Positions 36,124 through 45,532 are shown, counted from the first letter of the stretch. The stretch is 64,000 nucleotides of DNA from Tepidaquicella sp964564635 (GCA_964564635.1 CAZMAR010000003.1:1-64000), one strand, 5' to 3'. Translations and numbers: made by a program. Notes: generated from the letters alone by a model not told the origin.

Positions 36124-37836
36124 TTATTGTGTAATTTTTCCGTTAATTATTTCTTTATAAATTCTCTCAAGCTTGTAAACAACATTCAGACTTTCAAGAA
36201 TTGCTCTCGAATCTACAGCAATCATTCTGTTTGATTCAGTTGTAAAAATAAAATCACTTGACAAACTTTCAATATTTCCATCGAAAGCAACTCCAACTAA
36301 TTCACCTTTCTGATTTATAACTGGACTACCGGAATTGCCTCCGACAATATCACAGGTACCGATGAAATTAATAGGGGTTTCCATTTTCAGACCTGATGGT
36401 GGGTTAACCCATTTTTTAGGTAATGACCAGGGATATTTTTTCTCAAATGAATAATATCTATCATAAATACCGTAAAAAGTTGTGAAAACCGGTGCTACTG
36501 TTCCATTATATTCATAAGAAGCAACGACTCCATCAGAAATCCTTAATGTAAAGGTAGCATCAGGAGGAATCTGTCTGCCATAAACCTCAAAGAGTGCTCT
36601 GCCAAGTAAAGTATTTTTTGCTTCTAATTTCTTAGAAAATTTATCATAATCATTAATTCCTTTATTCTTTTGCTGTGCAATTAACTCATTTATTTCATCC
36701 CATATTTTTCCATATTTTGATTTCAATTCTGGCTTTGATAAAACTTTACTCTTGAATTCTTTCTCAAAACTTTTCTTCCTTGCCATTAAATATGGATTAT
36801 GAAGATTTTTAATAGTATTTTCAAATACTTTCAAAGAGTTCATATAACTAAAGTATTCATTTTCAATTTCCTCTTTATTTTCCCCGGGATTCTTCAATTG
36901 TTCTTCAAAAATCATAAGTTGCATTTTTATCCATTTAACATAATAAGGGTATAAAATATCCCGCATAAATTCAAGTTCGGCAACAGTTTTTAATCTTGAG
37001 GTTGTAGCAGGATAACCAACAACAAATATTACCGCACCAGAGTCAACACCACTTTCACTCCATTTTAGATAGTGATTTGTTTTCAGTGGCTTGCCATCTT
37101 CATAAACTCTAAAGAGACAGAAATCCAGATTATACCTAGGATATGTGAAATTATCATAATCACCACCGAAATAACCAATTTGAGTCTCAGGAGCACACAC
37201 CAATCTTACATCATAATATCTTTTATATGCATAGATATGATATAAACCTCCATTATAAAATGAAACAAGTTCGCAATCTAATCCTAATTGATTATTATAT
37301 TTTTCAATTAATTCCTCTTTCTTTTTTTCTTTTAAATCAATTTTTTCTTCATCGGTTTTTCCTTTATCCATTGCATCCTTTATCTCTTTTGTAACATCGA
37401 TAATTTGAATCAATTGTGAAACAAATAAATCAGGGACTTTTCTTTCTTCCTCCAGTGAATAAGCAAAGAAGCCCTCTTCATTTAGATTTTCACCAGGCTT
37501 AGTTACTTTAGTGACATTCTCCCTACCACAGTGATGATTAGTAAGCACAAGTCCATCCTCAGAAATAAAAGATGCAGAACAATAATCTGCAAACTTGAGT
37601 GAAGACATCCTGATGTGGTCATACCATTCGTTAGTAGGTGTAAAATTATATGCTTCCTTAAAATAATCATTTGGTGGATTGTCAAAGGTCCACATCTTTC
37701 CATTATCAAATCTACCCGCTTTTACCGTATCAAGATTAATACCTTGATAAATATTTTGAGAAAAAACAGAAACAGAGAAAAACAATAGAAGTACCGGAAC
37801 AAGAAGTAAATTCCTAAAAAAAGTTTTATGTTTCAT
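36124..37836 (-). CDS. S46 family dipeptidyl-peptidase (DPP7/DPP11 type)
   Basis: Secreted or periplasmic serine peptidase that releases dipeptides from peptide N termini. Signal peptide 1-26 (VSVFSQ). The chymotrypsin-fold triad residues are in TNHHCGR (His101/102), GGDYDNF (Asp226 or 228) and GGNSGSPV (Ser502). The residue 18 positions after the serine is Gly520 (FDGNIES), as in DPP7, which prefers hydrophobic P1; DPP11 has Arg there and prefers Asp/Glu. That specificity is inferred. With 570 residues it is about 140 shorter than the Porphyromonas enzymes, the loss lying probably in the helical domain that caps the active site. It stands alone, with a terminator behind it. Confidence 0.9.
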   Translation of the reverse strand: MKHKTFFRNLLLVPVLLLFFSVSVFSQNIYQGINLDTVKAGRFDNGKMWTFDNPPNDYFKEAYNFTPTNEWYDHIRMSSLKFADYCSASFISEDGLVLTNHHCGRENVTKVTKPGENLNEEGFFAYSLEEERKVPDLFVSQLIQIIDVTKEIKDAMDKGKTDEEKIDLKEKKKEELIEKYNNQLGLDCELVSFYNGGLYHIYAYKRYYDVRLVCAPETQIGYFGGDYDNFTYPRYNLDFCLFRVYEDGKPLKTNHYLKWSESGVDSGAVIFVVGYPATTSRLKTVAELEFMRDILYPYYVKWIKMQLMIFEEQLKNPGENKEEIENEYFSYMNSLKVFENTIKNLHNPYLMARKKSFEKEFKSKVLSKPELKSKYGKIWDEINELIAQQKNKGINDYDKFSKKLEAKNTLLGRALFEVYGRQIPPDATFTLRISDGVVASYEYNGTVAPVFTTFYGIYDRYYSFEKKYPWSLPKKWVNPPSGLKMETPINFIGTCDIVGGNSGSPVINQKGELVGVAFDGNIESLSSDFIFTTESNRMIAVDSRAILESLNVVYKLERIYKEIINGKITQ

Positions 37837-38119
37837 AACGATAAAATTAATTTGTAAATTGTATTAAAATAAGCATTTTAAAAATTGATAACAATTATTA
37901 ATGATGTAAATATTTAGTTTTAAAAACTAAATAAATTTTAATATTAAAATGAAAAAATCACATAAAATAATCGTAGCAAACAGAATAGAGCATCAAATAA
38001 ATTATAAAAATTGAATTATACTCACAATTTTTGAGAAAATATTAAAAATCGAAATCAAAAAAGTTCCCGATATTCCTTGAAAAAGAGGTATTTAATAAGT
38101 AGTTTAAGAACAGAAGTTT

Positions 38120-38830
38120 ATGCCAAAAAAAGGAAAAGATATAAACAAAAAGCGGACAAGGGATGCTGATCAAATGAAAGGTAAACAGGAAACAATGTTA
38201 GAAAATGGAACAAATTTTTCAGAGGAAGAGGATTTATTTGTTGAAGATGTTACGAAATTAAGTAAAAAAGAACAAAAGAGACTAAAGGAAGAGTTTAATA
38301 AAGAAGCGATTCCACATATGCCTCTTTTAAGAAGCTTTGCTTATAAATTAACCGGTGATGAATTTGAAGCAGAAGACCTTGTCCAGGAAACATATATGCG
38401 TGCATTCAGGTTTTTTCATAAGTTTGAAAAAGGAACAAATTGTAAAGCCTGGTTGTTTCGGATTATGAAGAATCTTTTTATTAATCATTATAGGAAAAAC
38501 CAGAAATCACCAGGTAAGGTTGACTATGATGAGATAGAAAACTTTTATGAGACTATAAAATCAGAACGGACAGACTCAAGTGACCTGCAGGAGAAAGTAT
38601 ATTCAAATTTGCTCGATGATGAAGTTACTCAGGCATTGAACTCACTACAAGATGATTTTAAGACTGTAATTATACTTTGTGACATTGAAGGATTAAGCTA
38701 TGAAGAAATAGCTGAATTTGTGAACACTCCAGTCGGAACAGTAAGGAGCAGACTACATAGAGGAAGAAAACTACTACAACAGAAACTAAATGAATACGCA
38801 AAGAAAAAAGGTTACAAAATTGAGACATAA
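38120..38830 (+). CDS. ECF sigma-70 factor (RpoE-like)
   Basis: A 236-residue extracytoplasmic-function sigma factor. Region 2 spans about 68-130 (DEFEAEDLVQETYMRAF, then KAWLFRIMKNLFINHYRK), and region 4 about 170-225 (LQDDFKTVIILCDIEGLSYEEIAEF, then GTVRSRLHRGRKLL). An unusual charged N-terminal stretch of about 55 residues precedes region 2; a later Met (residue 19 or 26) could be the true start, since no clear ribosome site marks the first. It leads a plus-strand run with two TlpA-like lipoproteins, dxr and rseP. No anti-sigma gene is adjacent, although RseP, which degrades anti-sigma factors in other bacteria, is 2.3 kb downstream. Confidence 0.92.
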   Translation: MPKKGKDINKKRTRDADQMKGKQETMLENGTNFSEEEDLFVEDVTKLSKKEQKRLKEEFNKEAIPHMPLLRSFAYKLTGDEFEAEDLVQETYMRAFRFFHKFEKGTNCKAWLFRIMKNLFINHYRKNQKSPGKVDYDEIENFYETIKSERTDSSDLQEKVYSNLLDDEVTQALNSLQDDFKTVIILCDIEGLSYEEIAEFVNTPVGTVRSRLHRGRKLLQQKLNEYAKKKGYKIET

Positions 38831-38831
38831 A

Positions 38832-39377
38832 ATGAAAAAATCATTTATCATATTAATTTTAGCATTACCGTTATTTCTAAATATTCAGTGTGATTCATCA
38901 AAAAAAGATTCTGTAAGGTTTAGTTATATAGAATCAATGTCCAATGATATCTCCCCCAGTTATATACCTGATTTTACTTATGAAATTGATGGATATACGA
39001 AATATTTTTCAGAATTATATGGAAAGGTTATATTGATTAATTTCTGGAACAGGAAAGCAATGGATTCACAAAGAGAAATTCCAGATTTAATAAAATTATA
39101 TTCAGATTACAGACAAAAAGGAGTAGAAATAATTGGTATATGTATAAATGAAGAAAACGCGGAAGATATTGTTGATATTATAGAAAGAAATAACATAAAT
39201 TATCTTATTCTGTTTGCAAATGAAAATCATAAAAAAGCATTTGAGTATGCATTATCGAGTAATCTATATCCTCTACCAATATCGGTAATAGTAGATAAAG
39301 GAGGTAAAATTAGAGAACTTATAACAGGCAGAAGAACATATACTGAATTTAAAAATTTAATAGAAAAATATTTATAA
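38832..39377 (+). CDS. TlpA-like lipoprotein lacking redox cysteines
   Basis: A 181-residue protein with an N-terminal signal and a probable lipid cysteine at LNIQC (atypical lipobox). The body is a thioredoxin/TlpA fold: GYTKYFSELYGKVILINFWN, then REIPDLIKLYSDYRQKG and the cis-Pro region PLPISVIVDKGGKI. Compared with its neighbour at 39393, the WCGPC active site is replaced by K-A-M-D-S, so it cannot catalyse disulfide exchange. The start at 38832, one base after the sigma-factor stop, is preferred over an upstream in-frame ATG that would overlap the sigma gene by 41 bases. It may be a binding or regulatory paralogue of the next gene. Confidence 0.8.
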   Translation: MKKSFIILILALPLFLNIQCDSSKKDSVRFSYIESMSNDISPSYIPDFTYEIDGYTKYFSELYGKVILINFWNRKAMDSQREIPDLIKLYSDYRQKGVEIIGICINEENAEDIVDIIERNNINYLILFANENHKKAFEYALSSNLYPLPISVIVDKGGKIRELITGRRTYTEFKNLIEKYL

Positions 39378-39392
39378 TTTAAAAATAAACTT

Positions 39393-39989
39393 ATGAAAAA
39401 ATTAAATCTAATCATTGCATTTCTTATTATTTCTTTATTAGCAATTAGTTGTGGTAAAGATGAAAGTGATAAAAAAGACGATAACAAACAACCCCCCCCA
39501 AAAACAGAAGTAAAAAAAGAAGAAACAAAATTATATTCTCCTATTACTTCGGTTGAGAATGCAGCAGAAAATGTACTACCAAACTTTTCCTGGGAAGAAA
39601 ATGGAAAGACTGTAAGTATAAACGAATACAAAGGAAAAGTAATATTAATAAATTTATGGGCTACCTGGTGCGGACCCTGTAAAAAAGAAATACCAGATTT
39701 GATGGCAATATCAAATGATTTAAAAGATAAAGAATTTAAAATATTTGGAATAAGTGTACTTGAACGAGAAGAAAAAAATCTGGAAAATTACTTAAAAACA
39801 AATCCAATAAATTACCAGATTCTCTATGGTAAAGATGATTTTATAAAAGCAATAGAGAAATCAATAAAGAAAAAGGTTGAAGCAATTCCAATGACTTTGA
39901 TTGTAGACAAGAAATTCAAAATTGTTGATGTAATAGTTGGGTCAAGAACAAAGTCAGATTTTATGAACTTAATTTCTAAATATTTATAA
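39393..39989 (+). CDS. TlpA family thiol-disulfide oxidoreductase, lipoprotein
   Basis: A 198-residue membrane-anchored thioredoxin-like protein. Signal with lipobox LAISC near residue 20, then a Lys/Pro/Glu-rich linker (about 22-50), then the TlpA domain with NLWATWCGPCKKEIPDL; the CGPC motif is intact. The cis-Pro region AIPMTLIVDKKFKIV is also present. It likely keeps periplasmic thiols reduced, for example in cytochrome c maturation; substrates are not defined here. It follows the cysteine-less paralogue by 15 bases and precedes dxr by three, so these genes are probably one transcript. Confidence 0.93.
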   Translation: MKKLNLIIAFLIISLLAISCGKDESDKKDDNKQPPPKTEVKKEETKLYSPITSVENAAENVLPNFSWEENGKTVSINEYKGKVILINLWATWCGPCKKEIPDLMAISNDLKDKEFKIFGISVLEREEKNLENYLKTNPINYQILYGKDDFIKAIEKSIKKKVEAIPMTLIVDKKFKIVDVIVGSRTKSDFMNLISKYL

Positions 39990-39992
39990 TAG

Positions 39993-41153
39993 TTGGATAA
40001 AATTAGTTTAGGAATATTAGGTTCTACTGGGTCTATCGGGCAAAGTACTTTAGAGGTAGTAAAAAATCTAAGACGGAATAATATTTCTGTCGACATAAAA
40101 TTTCTTACTACATTTGGAAACATAGAAATATTAAGAAAACAGGCAATAGAATTTCAACCTGAATTTATTCATATTGCAGATCCAGAAAAGTATAAGGCAT
40201 TTAAGAGCTACTCAATCCCAGATTCTATTCAGGTTTTAACCGGGCAGAAAGAACTACATAATATAATAAAGGACGTTGATTACGAAAAATTAATAGTTGC
40301 TGTAGTTGGATTTAATGGATTAGCTCCCACAATAGAAGCAATAAAATCAAGCAAAAAAATCGCTCTTGCAAATAAAGAGACACTTGTAGTTGCCGGAAAG
40401 ATAATTAAAGAATTACTAAAAGAATATAAGACAGAATTAATTCCTATTGACAGTGAACACTCTGCGATATTTCAATGCATTATTGGAGAAGAAGAGAATA
40501 AAATATCAAAAATAATTCTTACAGCCTCCGGTGGTCCTTTTCTATATAAAACTATAGAAGAGATAAAAGAAGCAACAATAGAAGATGCTCTTGAACATCC
40601 TAACTGGAATATGGGAAATAAAATAACAATAGATTCAGCAACTATGATTAATAAAGGTTTCGAAGTTATAGAAGCGAAGTGGATTTTCAATCTTGAATTA
40701 GAACAGATTGAAGTTTTAATTCATCCGCAGTCTATAATACATTCACTCGTTGAGTTTATAGATGGTTCCGTAAAAGCCCAACTCGGAATTCCAAGTATGA
40801 AAATTCCAATACAGTATGCGATTACATTTCCAAAAAGAATAAACTCCGATTTTCCAAGAATTAATTTTTTAGAAAACAATAAATTAACTTTTGAAAAACC
40901 TGATAGGGAAAAATTCGAATGTTTGGATCTTGCATATTATTCAATAAAGGAAGGTGGCACTTATCCCGTAGTTCTAAATGCAGCAAATGAAGTTGCGGTA
41001 GACCTTTTCTTAAAAAATAAGATAAAATTCCTTGATATTTCTCAACTAATAAAGAAAGCGCTTGAAAATCATAAGCCAATGATGAATTACGAAATTGAAA
41101 ATATTTACGAAATAGATAAAAAAACACGAGAATTTATTTTAAATTTATTTTAA
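39993..41153 (+). CDS. dxr: 1-deoxy-D-xylulose 5-phosphate reductoisomerase
   Basis: Second enzyme of the MEP isoprenoid pathway, converting DXP to MEP with NADPH. The 386 residues show the Rossmann motif LGSTGSIGQSTLEVV at the N terminus, ALANKETLVVAG, the metal/substrate segment PIDSEHSAIFQC, and NMGNKITIDSATMINKG. The start is TTG at 39993, which places the N terminus (MDKISLGILG) as in homologues. It follows the TlpA gene by three bases and precedes rseP, a common pairing. Confidence 0.97.
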   Translation: MDKISLGILGSTGSIGQSTLEVVKNLRRNNISVDIKFLTTFGNIEILRKQAIEFQPEFIHIADPEKYKAFKSYSIPDSIQVLTGQKELHNIIKDVDYEKLIVAVVGFNGLAPTIEAIKSSKKIALANKETLVVAGKIIKELLKEYKTELIPIDSEHSAIFQCIIGEEENKISKIILTASGGPFLYKTIEEIKEATIEDALEHPNWNMGNKITIDSATMINKGFEVIEAKWIFNLELEQIEVLIHPQSIIHSLVEFIDGSVKAQLGIPSMKIPIQYAITFPKRINSDFPRINFLENNKLTFEKPDREKFECLDLAYYSIKEGGTYPVVLNAANEVAVDLFLKNKIKFLDISQLIKKALENHKPMMNYEIENIYEIDKKTREFILNLF

Positions 41154-41168
41154 ATACGGATTATTGAA

Positions 41169-42542
41169 ATGGAAATTCTGACAACAATATTTTACTTTTT
41201 AATTGTAATTGGAATACTGGTTTTTATCCACGAATTCGGGCATTTCATAACAGCCAGGATGTTTAAAATAAGAGCAGAAATTTTTGCTTTTGGAATGGGT
41301 CCGAGACTTTTCGGATTTAATAAAGTAAATGGATTTACTTTTGGAAAACTAAAAGATGATGTTAAATTAGAAAATCACACCGATTATAGAGTTTGTGCTT
41401 TCCCAATAGGTGGATTTGTTAAGGTCGCTGGTATGATTGACGAAAGTATGGATAGTGATTTTATTGGTAAGAAACCTGAAATTTGGGAATACCGTTCAAG
41501 ACCTGTTTGGCAAAGGATGATTGTGATTTTAGGTGGCGTTTTTATGAATGTATTGCTTGCATTTATCATTTTTTACTTTACAAACCTTTTCAAAGAAGTC
41601 ACAATTTATGATACAACAAGAATTGGTTATATACCTGCAAATTCATTAGCAACTGAAATTGGTCTTAAAAACAATGATATAATCAAGAAGATAAATGGAA
41701 TAGAAGTTACAAATTGGACTGAAATAAGTTCCAATTTGTATGGTATTGATAATATTGGAAAAGATATCACGATAGAAATTCAAAGAGCAGATAGTGATAC
41801 GATAATATATATACCAAAAGGTAAAATTGGATTAACAACTGAGCGTAACCTTGAAATTTATCCTGATTACTTAATGTGCAAAGTAAGAGAAGTTGTAAAT
41901 AACAAACCTGCAGAAAAAATTGGACTACAAGAAAATGATGTTATAATTTCTTATGCAGATGAGAATGTAAAAAATTCAAGGAACCTAACAGAATTAATTA
42001 GAAAGAATATAGGCAAAGAATCTATAATAAAATGGGAAAGAAATGGTAACATAATGAGTGCAACTGTGACTCCTGATGTTGATTCTACAATTGGAATCAG
42101 GATAGAAGATATTTACAACGGACCAAAGAAAATAGTTACATATAACATCTTTTCTTCATTTACAAAATCAGTAAAGGATTTATACTATCTCGGTATTGAT
42201 TTATTTTTTAAATCCATTTCAAAAATCATAAAAGGCGATATACCATTTAAATCAGCAATTGGTGGTCCAATAAAGATAGCAAAAATATCTGCGCAGTCCG
42301 CTGAGGGTGGTTTCTTACCTTTTATTTATTTTGTTTCTTTGCTTTCACTCACTTTAGCAATAATAAATATTTTACCATTTCCTGCACTGGATGGTGGGCA
42401 TTTTATTATACTTCTTATTGAAGCAGTCATAAGGAAACCTATTTCATATAAAGCACAAATAATAATCCAAAGAATAGGTTTGATAATATTAATCGCTTTT
42501 ATGCTTTTTGTTATATATAATGATATAATATCTCTAAAATAA
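41169..42542 (+). CDS. rseP: Site-2 intramembrane metalloprotease RseP
   Basis: Zinc protease that cuts transmembrane substrates, in other bacteria anti-sigma factors and signal peptides. Active site HEFGH at 21-25 (His21, Glu22, His25) in the first membrane helix, third zinc ligand in ALDGGH near the C terminus, and two PDZ-like modules in between (about 150-300; ATEIGLKNNDIIKKING and AEKIGLQENDVIISY). The 457-residue length is normal. It follows dxr after 15 bases. Together with the ECF sigma factor upstream it may form a regulated proteolysis path, although no anti-sigma factor is visible. Confidence 0.95.
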   Translation: MEILTTIFYFLIVIGILVFIHEFGHFITARMFKIRAEIFAFGMGPRLFGFNKVNGFTFGKLKDDVKLENHTDYRVCAFPIGGFVKVAGMIDESMDSDFIGKKPEIWEYRSRPVWQRMIVILGGVFMNVLLAFIIFYFTNLFKEVTIYDTTRIGYIPANSLATEIGLKNNDIIKKINGIEVTNWTEISSNLYGIDNIGKDITIEIQRADSDTIIYIPKGKIGLTTERNLEIYPDYLMCKVREVVNNKPAEKIGLQENDVIISYADENVKNSRNLTELIRKNIGKESIIKWERNGNIMSATVTPDVDSTIGIRIEDIYNGPKKIVTYNIFSSFTKSVKDLYYLGIDLFFKSISKIIKGDIPFKSAIGGPIKIAKISAQSAEGGFLPFIYFVSLLSLTLAIINILPFPALDGGHFIILLIEAVIRKPISYKAQIIIQRIGLIILIAFMLFVIYNDIISLK

Positions 42543-42568
42543 CATAAATCCAGAAAAAATATTACAGC

Positions 42569-43258
42569 GTGGAAATTTCTATTAAAGGAATGTTCTCCTC
42601 TATTTCTAAGAATTATGACCTTATGAATACTATTATGACTTTTGGACTTCACAGACATTGGAGAAATAAAAGTGTTAAACTTTCAGGGGTAAAACCAGGT
42701 GATAATATTCTTGACCTCGGAGCAGGAACGGGCGATTTTGCAATTGCATTTAAAGAAAAAGCAGGAGAGAAAGGTAGGGTTATAGCAGTTGATTTCAGTA
42801 GTGAAATGCTTGATATATTAAAAGAGAAACTAAAAAAGAAAAAATTAAAAATTGAAATTATCTGTAAAGATGTGATGGATTTAGAATTCCAGCCCGGTAC
42901 TTTTGATTTTGTAGTAATGGCTTTCGGGTTGAGAAACTTTACAGAACCATATAAACTTATAAAAAAAATTTCATCATTTATAAAATCTTCCGGTAAAATT
43001 ATTATACTCGAAACAGGTCAACCAAAATATCCGATAAAAATATTTTATTCAATATATACTAAATTGTTTATTCCAATAATGGGGAAAATTTTTACAGGGG
43101 ATAAATATGCTTATTCATATTTAATAAGGACTGCCTCAACATTTCCTTTCGGGAATGAACTTGCAAGAAAGTTATTAGAATTAGAAAGTATAAAAAATGT
43201 CTTTATAAAAAAATTTTTCTACGGGTCTGTTTACCTTTATATGTGTGAAGTTAAGTAA
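42569..43258 (+). CDS. menG: Demethylmenaquinone/ubiquinone methyltransferase (UbiE/MenG)
   Basis: SAM-dependent methyltransferase of 229 residues that methylates demethylmenaquinone. Motif I is NILDLGAGTGDFAIAF, with VIAVDFSSEMLDI for motif post-I and FDFVVMAFGLRNF for motif II, the family sequence. The C terminus (DKYAYSYLIRTASTFP) also fits the family. The start is GTG at 42569; a Met at residue 8 is an alternative, but the family usually has a few residues before the FDRIAxxYD-like segment (here MFSSISKNYDLMN). Menaquinone is the usual quinone in this lineage. It ends the dxr-rseP run. Confidence 0.93.
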   Translation: MEISIKGMFSSISKNYDLMNTIMTFGLHRHWRNKSVKLSGVKPGDNILDLGAGTGDFAIAFKEKAGEKGRVIAVDFSSEMLDILKEKLKKKKLKIEIICKDVMDLEFQPGTFDFVVMAFGLRNFTEPYKLIKKISSFIKSSGKIIILETGQPKYPIKIFYSIYTKLFIPIMGKIFTGDKYAYSYLIRTASTFPFGNELARKLLELESIKNVFIKKFFYGSVYLYMCEVK

Positions 43259-43297
43259 ATAACTTTTCGATTAATTTTAAATCATCAAATAGAAATT

Positions 43298-43879
43298 TTA
43301 TTGCATTGACATCGTGTATTCCCTACCTGCATCGAGGGCATTGAGATTTGCATTAACAACACTATCGCCTTTTGGTTCAAAAAGTTTTTTAACAGCATTT
43401 TTCAACTTCTCATAATCAATGTCAAGAAATGGACTTGCTGCTCCAAGTATTACTATGTTAGCAGATTTAGGAGATTTTAATTTTTTGGCAACTTCATCTG
43501 CATCAAAATAAATTCTGTGCGGAAGTTGTTCTATTTCAGAAATTATTTTAGATAAATCCGGATAATTGGGTATATTAATATATGGTTTAGTATTAGTTAT
43601 TACCCATCCATCATTAGAAAGAAATGGTAAATACCTTAATGCTTCCATTGGTTCAACAGAAATAATCATATCGGCTTTTCCATAAGGAATAAGGTCTGAA
43701 GCAATTTCTTTTGATGATAATCGAAGATGAGATTGCACATCTCCGCCCCTTTGACTCATACCGTGAACTTCCGATTGTTTTAAGAACAAACCTGAATCAA
43801 TCGCTGCTAAACCAATAGATGCAGCAATTGTTAAAATTCCCTGTCCACCTACACCAGCGAGGATAATATCTTTTTTCAT
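43298..43879 (-). CDS. iorB: Indolepyruvate oxidoreductase subunit beta
   Basis: Gamma-domain subunit (193 residues) of the 2-oxoacid:ferredoxin oxidoreductase family. Family marks: ILAGVGGQGILTIAAS at the N terminus, VHGMSQRGGDVQSHLR, and DLIPYGKADMIISVEP. With iorA, 1 base away on the same strand, it forms the enzyme that oxidatively decarboxylates aryl pyruvates from amino-acid breakdown to aryl-acyl-CoA. It starts right after the iorA stop, so the two are coupled. Confidence 0.93.
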   Translation of the reverse strand: MKKDIILAGVGGQGILTIAASIGLAAIDSGLFLKQSEVHGMSQRGGDVQSHLRLSSKEIASDLIPYGKADMIISVEPMEALRYLPFLSNDGWVITNTKPYINIPNYPDLSKIISEIEQLPHRIYFDADEVAKKLKSPKSANIVILGAASPFLDIDYEKLKNAVKKLFEPKGDSVVNANLNALDAGREYTMSMQ

Positions 43880-43880
43880 A

Positions 43881-45476
43881 TTATTTTTTTTCTTTTGATT
43901 TTTTTCCTATTGTTTGAATACATTCACGCCTCGGAATTATAACTGAAACTCCTCTATATTCTAATTCTTCTTTGATAATTCTAAAATTTTCTTCTCGGTG
44001 AGATTTTATTGGATTAATTACTCTTATATGTTCTTTATCAACTCCAACACCATAACAAATATTTTCTAATTTACCCGAGCCAGATGATTTTTGCCCACCT
44101 GTCATTGCGGTAGTATCGTTATCGAGAATGAAAACTGTTATTGGAGATTTATCATTAACAGCATCAAGTAAACCAGTAATTCCGGAATGTGTAAATGTTG
44201 AATCCCCAATTACAGCAACGGAAGGAAACAAACCGGCATCAGCAGCGCCTTTTGCCATCGTAATAGAAGCACCCATATCAACACAACTGTTTATAGTCTC
44301 ATAAGGAGGTAGAGCAGCAAGTGTATAACATCCAATATCAGAAAATACTCTACTGTCTGCAAATTCTTTTAAAGCTTCATTAAGCACAATTACAGAATCA
44401 ATGTGAGGACAACCAGCACATAAAGAAGGTGGTCTTCCAACTACAACAGGTGGAACTTTTTTTGTTTCTTTTACTTCTAATCCAAGTGCCTTCGCAACCA
44501 GAACCGGATTCAATTCCCCATCTCTTGGAACAGTTCCATCGAGCCTTCCCTTTATTCGTTTTCCTAAATTCAATAAACCTCTTAGCAGTTCCTCAATAAC
44601 AGGATATCCTTCTTCAAGAACAAGTATTTCATCTACATTATCATATAATTTTTTTACTAATTTTTCAGGAATAGGATACTGACTTATTTTTAATAATGGA
44701 TAAGGTAATTCATCATCAATAAAATTTTCCAGTAAATAATTATTTGCAATGCCACTGGCTATGATACCCAGAGAATTCTCTTTACCATTAAAATATTGAT
44801 TAAAACCTGAATTTTCAGATTCGTTCAGAAAATTTTTTTGATTATTGATTAAATCTTTATACTGCTTTCTTGCTATAGAAGGTAAAAGAACAAACTGCCT
44901 TAGATTTTTAGGTAATTTAATTTCATTTTGACCACGAGGATTTATTCTCTCGACACCTGACCTTGAATGAGCTAGACGGGTTGTAATCCTTATCATTACA
45001 GGTATTTGATATTTTTCAGAAATATCAAAACCATAATGAACCATATCATATGCTTCCTGCTGATTCGAAGGTTCAAGAACAGGAATCAGTGCAAACTTTC
45101 CATAAAATCTTGAATCCTGCTCATTCTGTGAAGAGTGCATTGAAGGGTCATCAGCAGCAACAATTATTAATCCCCCATTAGCACCGGTTATAGCAGAATT
45201 AATAAAAGGGTCAGCCGCAACATTCAGCCCTACATGCTTCATACAAACCATTGCTCTTTTACCTGCATAAGACATACCAAGAGCAGCTTCCATTGCAGTT
45301 TTTTCATTTGCAGACCAATTGGAGAAAACACTATTCTCTTTTGCCTGTTTTGAACGTTGAACATACTCCATAATTTCTGTTGAGGGGGTACCGGGATAAG
45401 CATATATACCGGATAAACCAGCATCCAGAGCACCCTGGGCTATAGCTTCATCTCCTAAGAGTAATAATTTTTGCAT
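43881..45476 (-). CDS. iorA: Indolepyruvate oxidoreductase subunit alpha, without ferredoxin domain
   Basis: A 531-residue thiamine-diphosphate subunit. N-terminal pyrimidine-binding domain (LLGDEAIAQGALDAG, YPGTPSTEI), then a middle domain, then the TPP-binding domain with the cysteine segment PPSLCAGCPH, GDSTFTHSGITGLLDAV and DNDTTAMTGGQ. Typical IorA proteins continue for about 60-80 residues with a ferredoxin-like domain carrying two [4Fe-4S] clusters. Here the protein stops just after IPRRECIQ, and iorB follows after one base, so the clusters are absent or supplied elsewhere. Function in aryl-pyruvate oxidation is inferred. Confidence 0.92.
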   Translation of the reverse strand: MQKLLLLGDEAIAQGALDAGLSGIYAYPGTPSTEIMEYVQRSKQAKENSVFSNWSANEKTAMEAALGMSYAGKRAMVCMKHVGLNVAADPFINSAITGANGGLIIVAADDPSMHSSQNEQDSRFYGKFALIPVLEPSNQQEAYDMVHYGFDISEKYQIPVMIRITTRLAHSRSGVERINPRGQNEIKLPKNLRQFVLLPSIARKQYKDLINNQKNFLNESENSGFNQYFNGKENSLGIIASGIANNYLLENFIDDELPYPLLKISQYPIPEKLVKKLYDNVDEILVLEEGYPVIEELLRGLLNLGKRIKGRLDGTVPRDGELNPVLVAKALGLEVKETKKVPPVVVGRPPSLCAGCPHIDSVIVLNEALKEFADSRVFSDIGCYTLAALPPYETINSCVDMGASITMAKGAADAGLFPSVAVIGDSTFTHSGITGLLDAVNDKSPITVFILDNDTTAMTGGQKSSGSGKLENICYGVGVDKEHIRVINPIKSHREENFRIIKEELEYRGVSVIIPRRECIQTIGKKSKEKK

Positions 45477-45532
45477 AATAATCCATTATTTAATTAAAAA
45501 TAAAATTACAATAGGATATATGAGAAAAAAAA

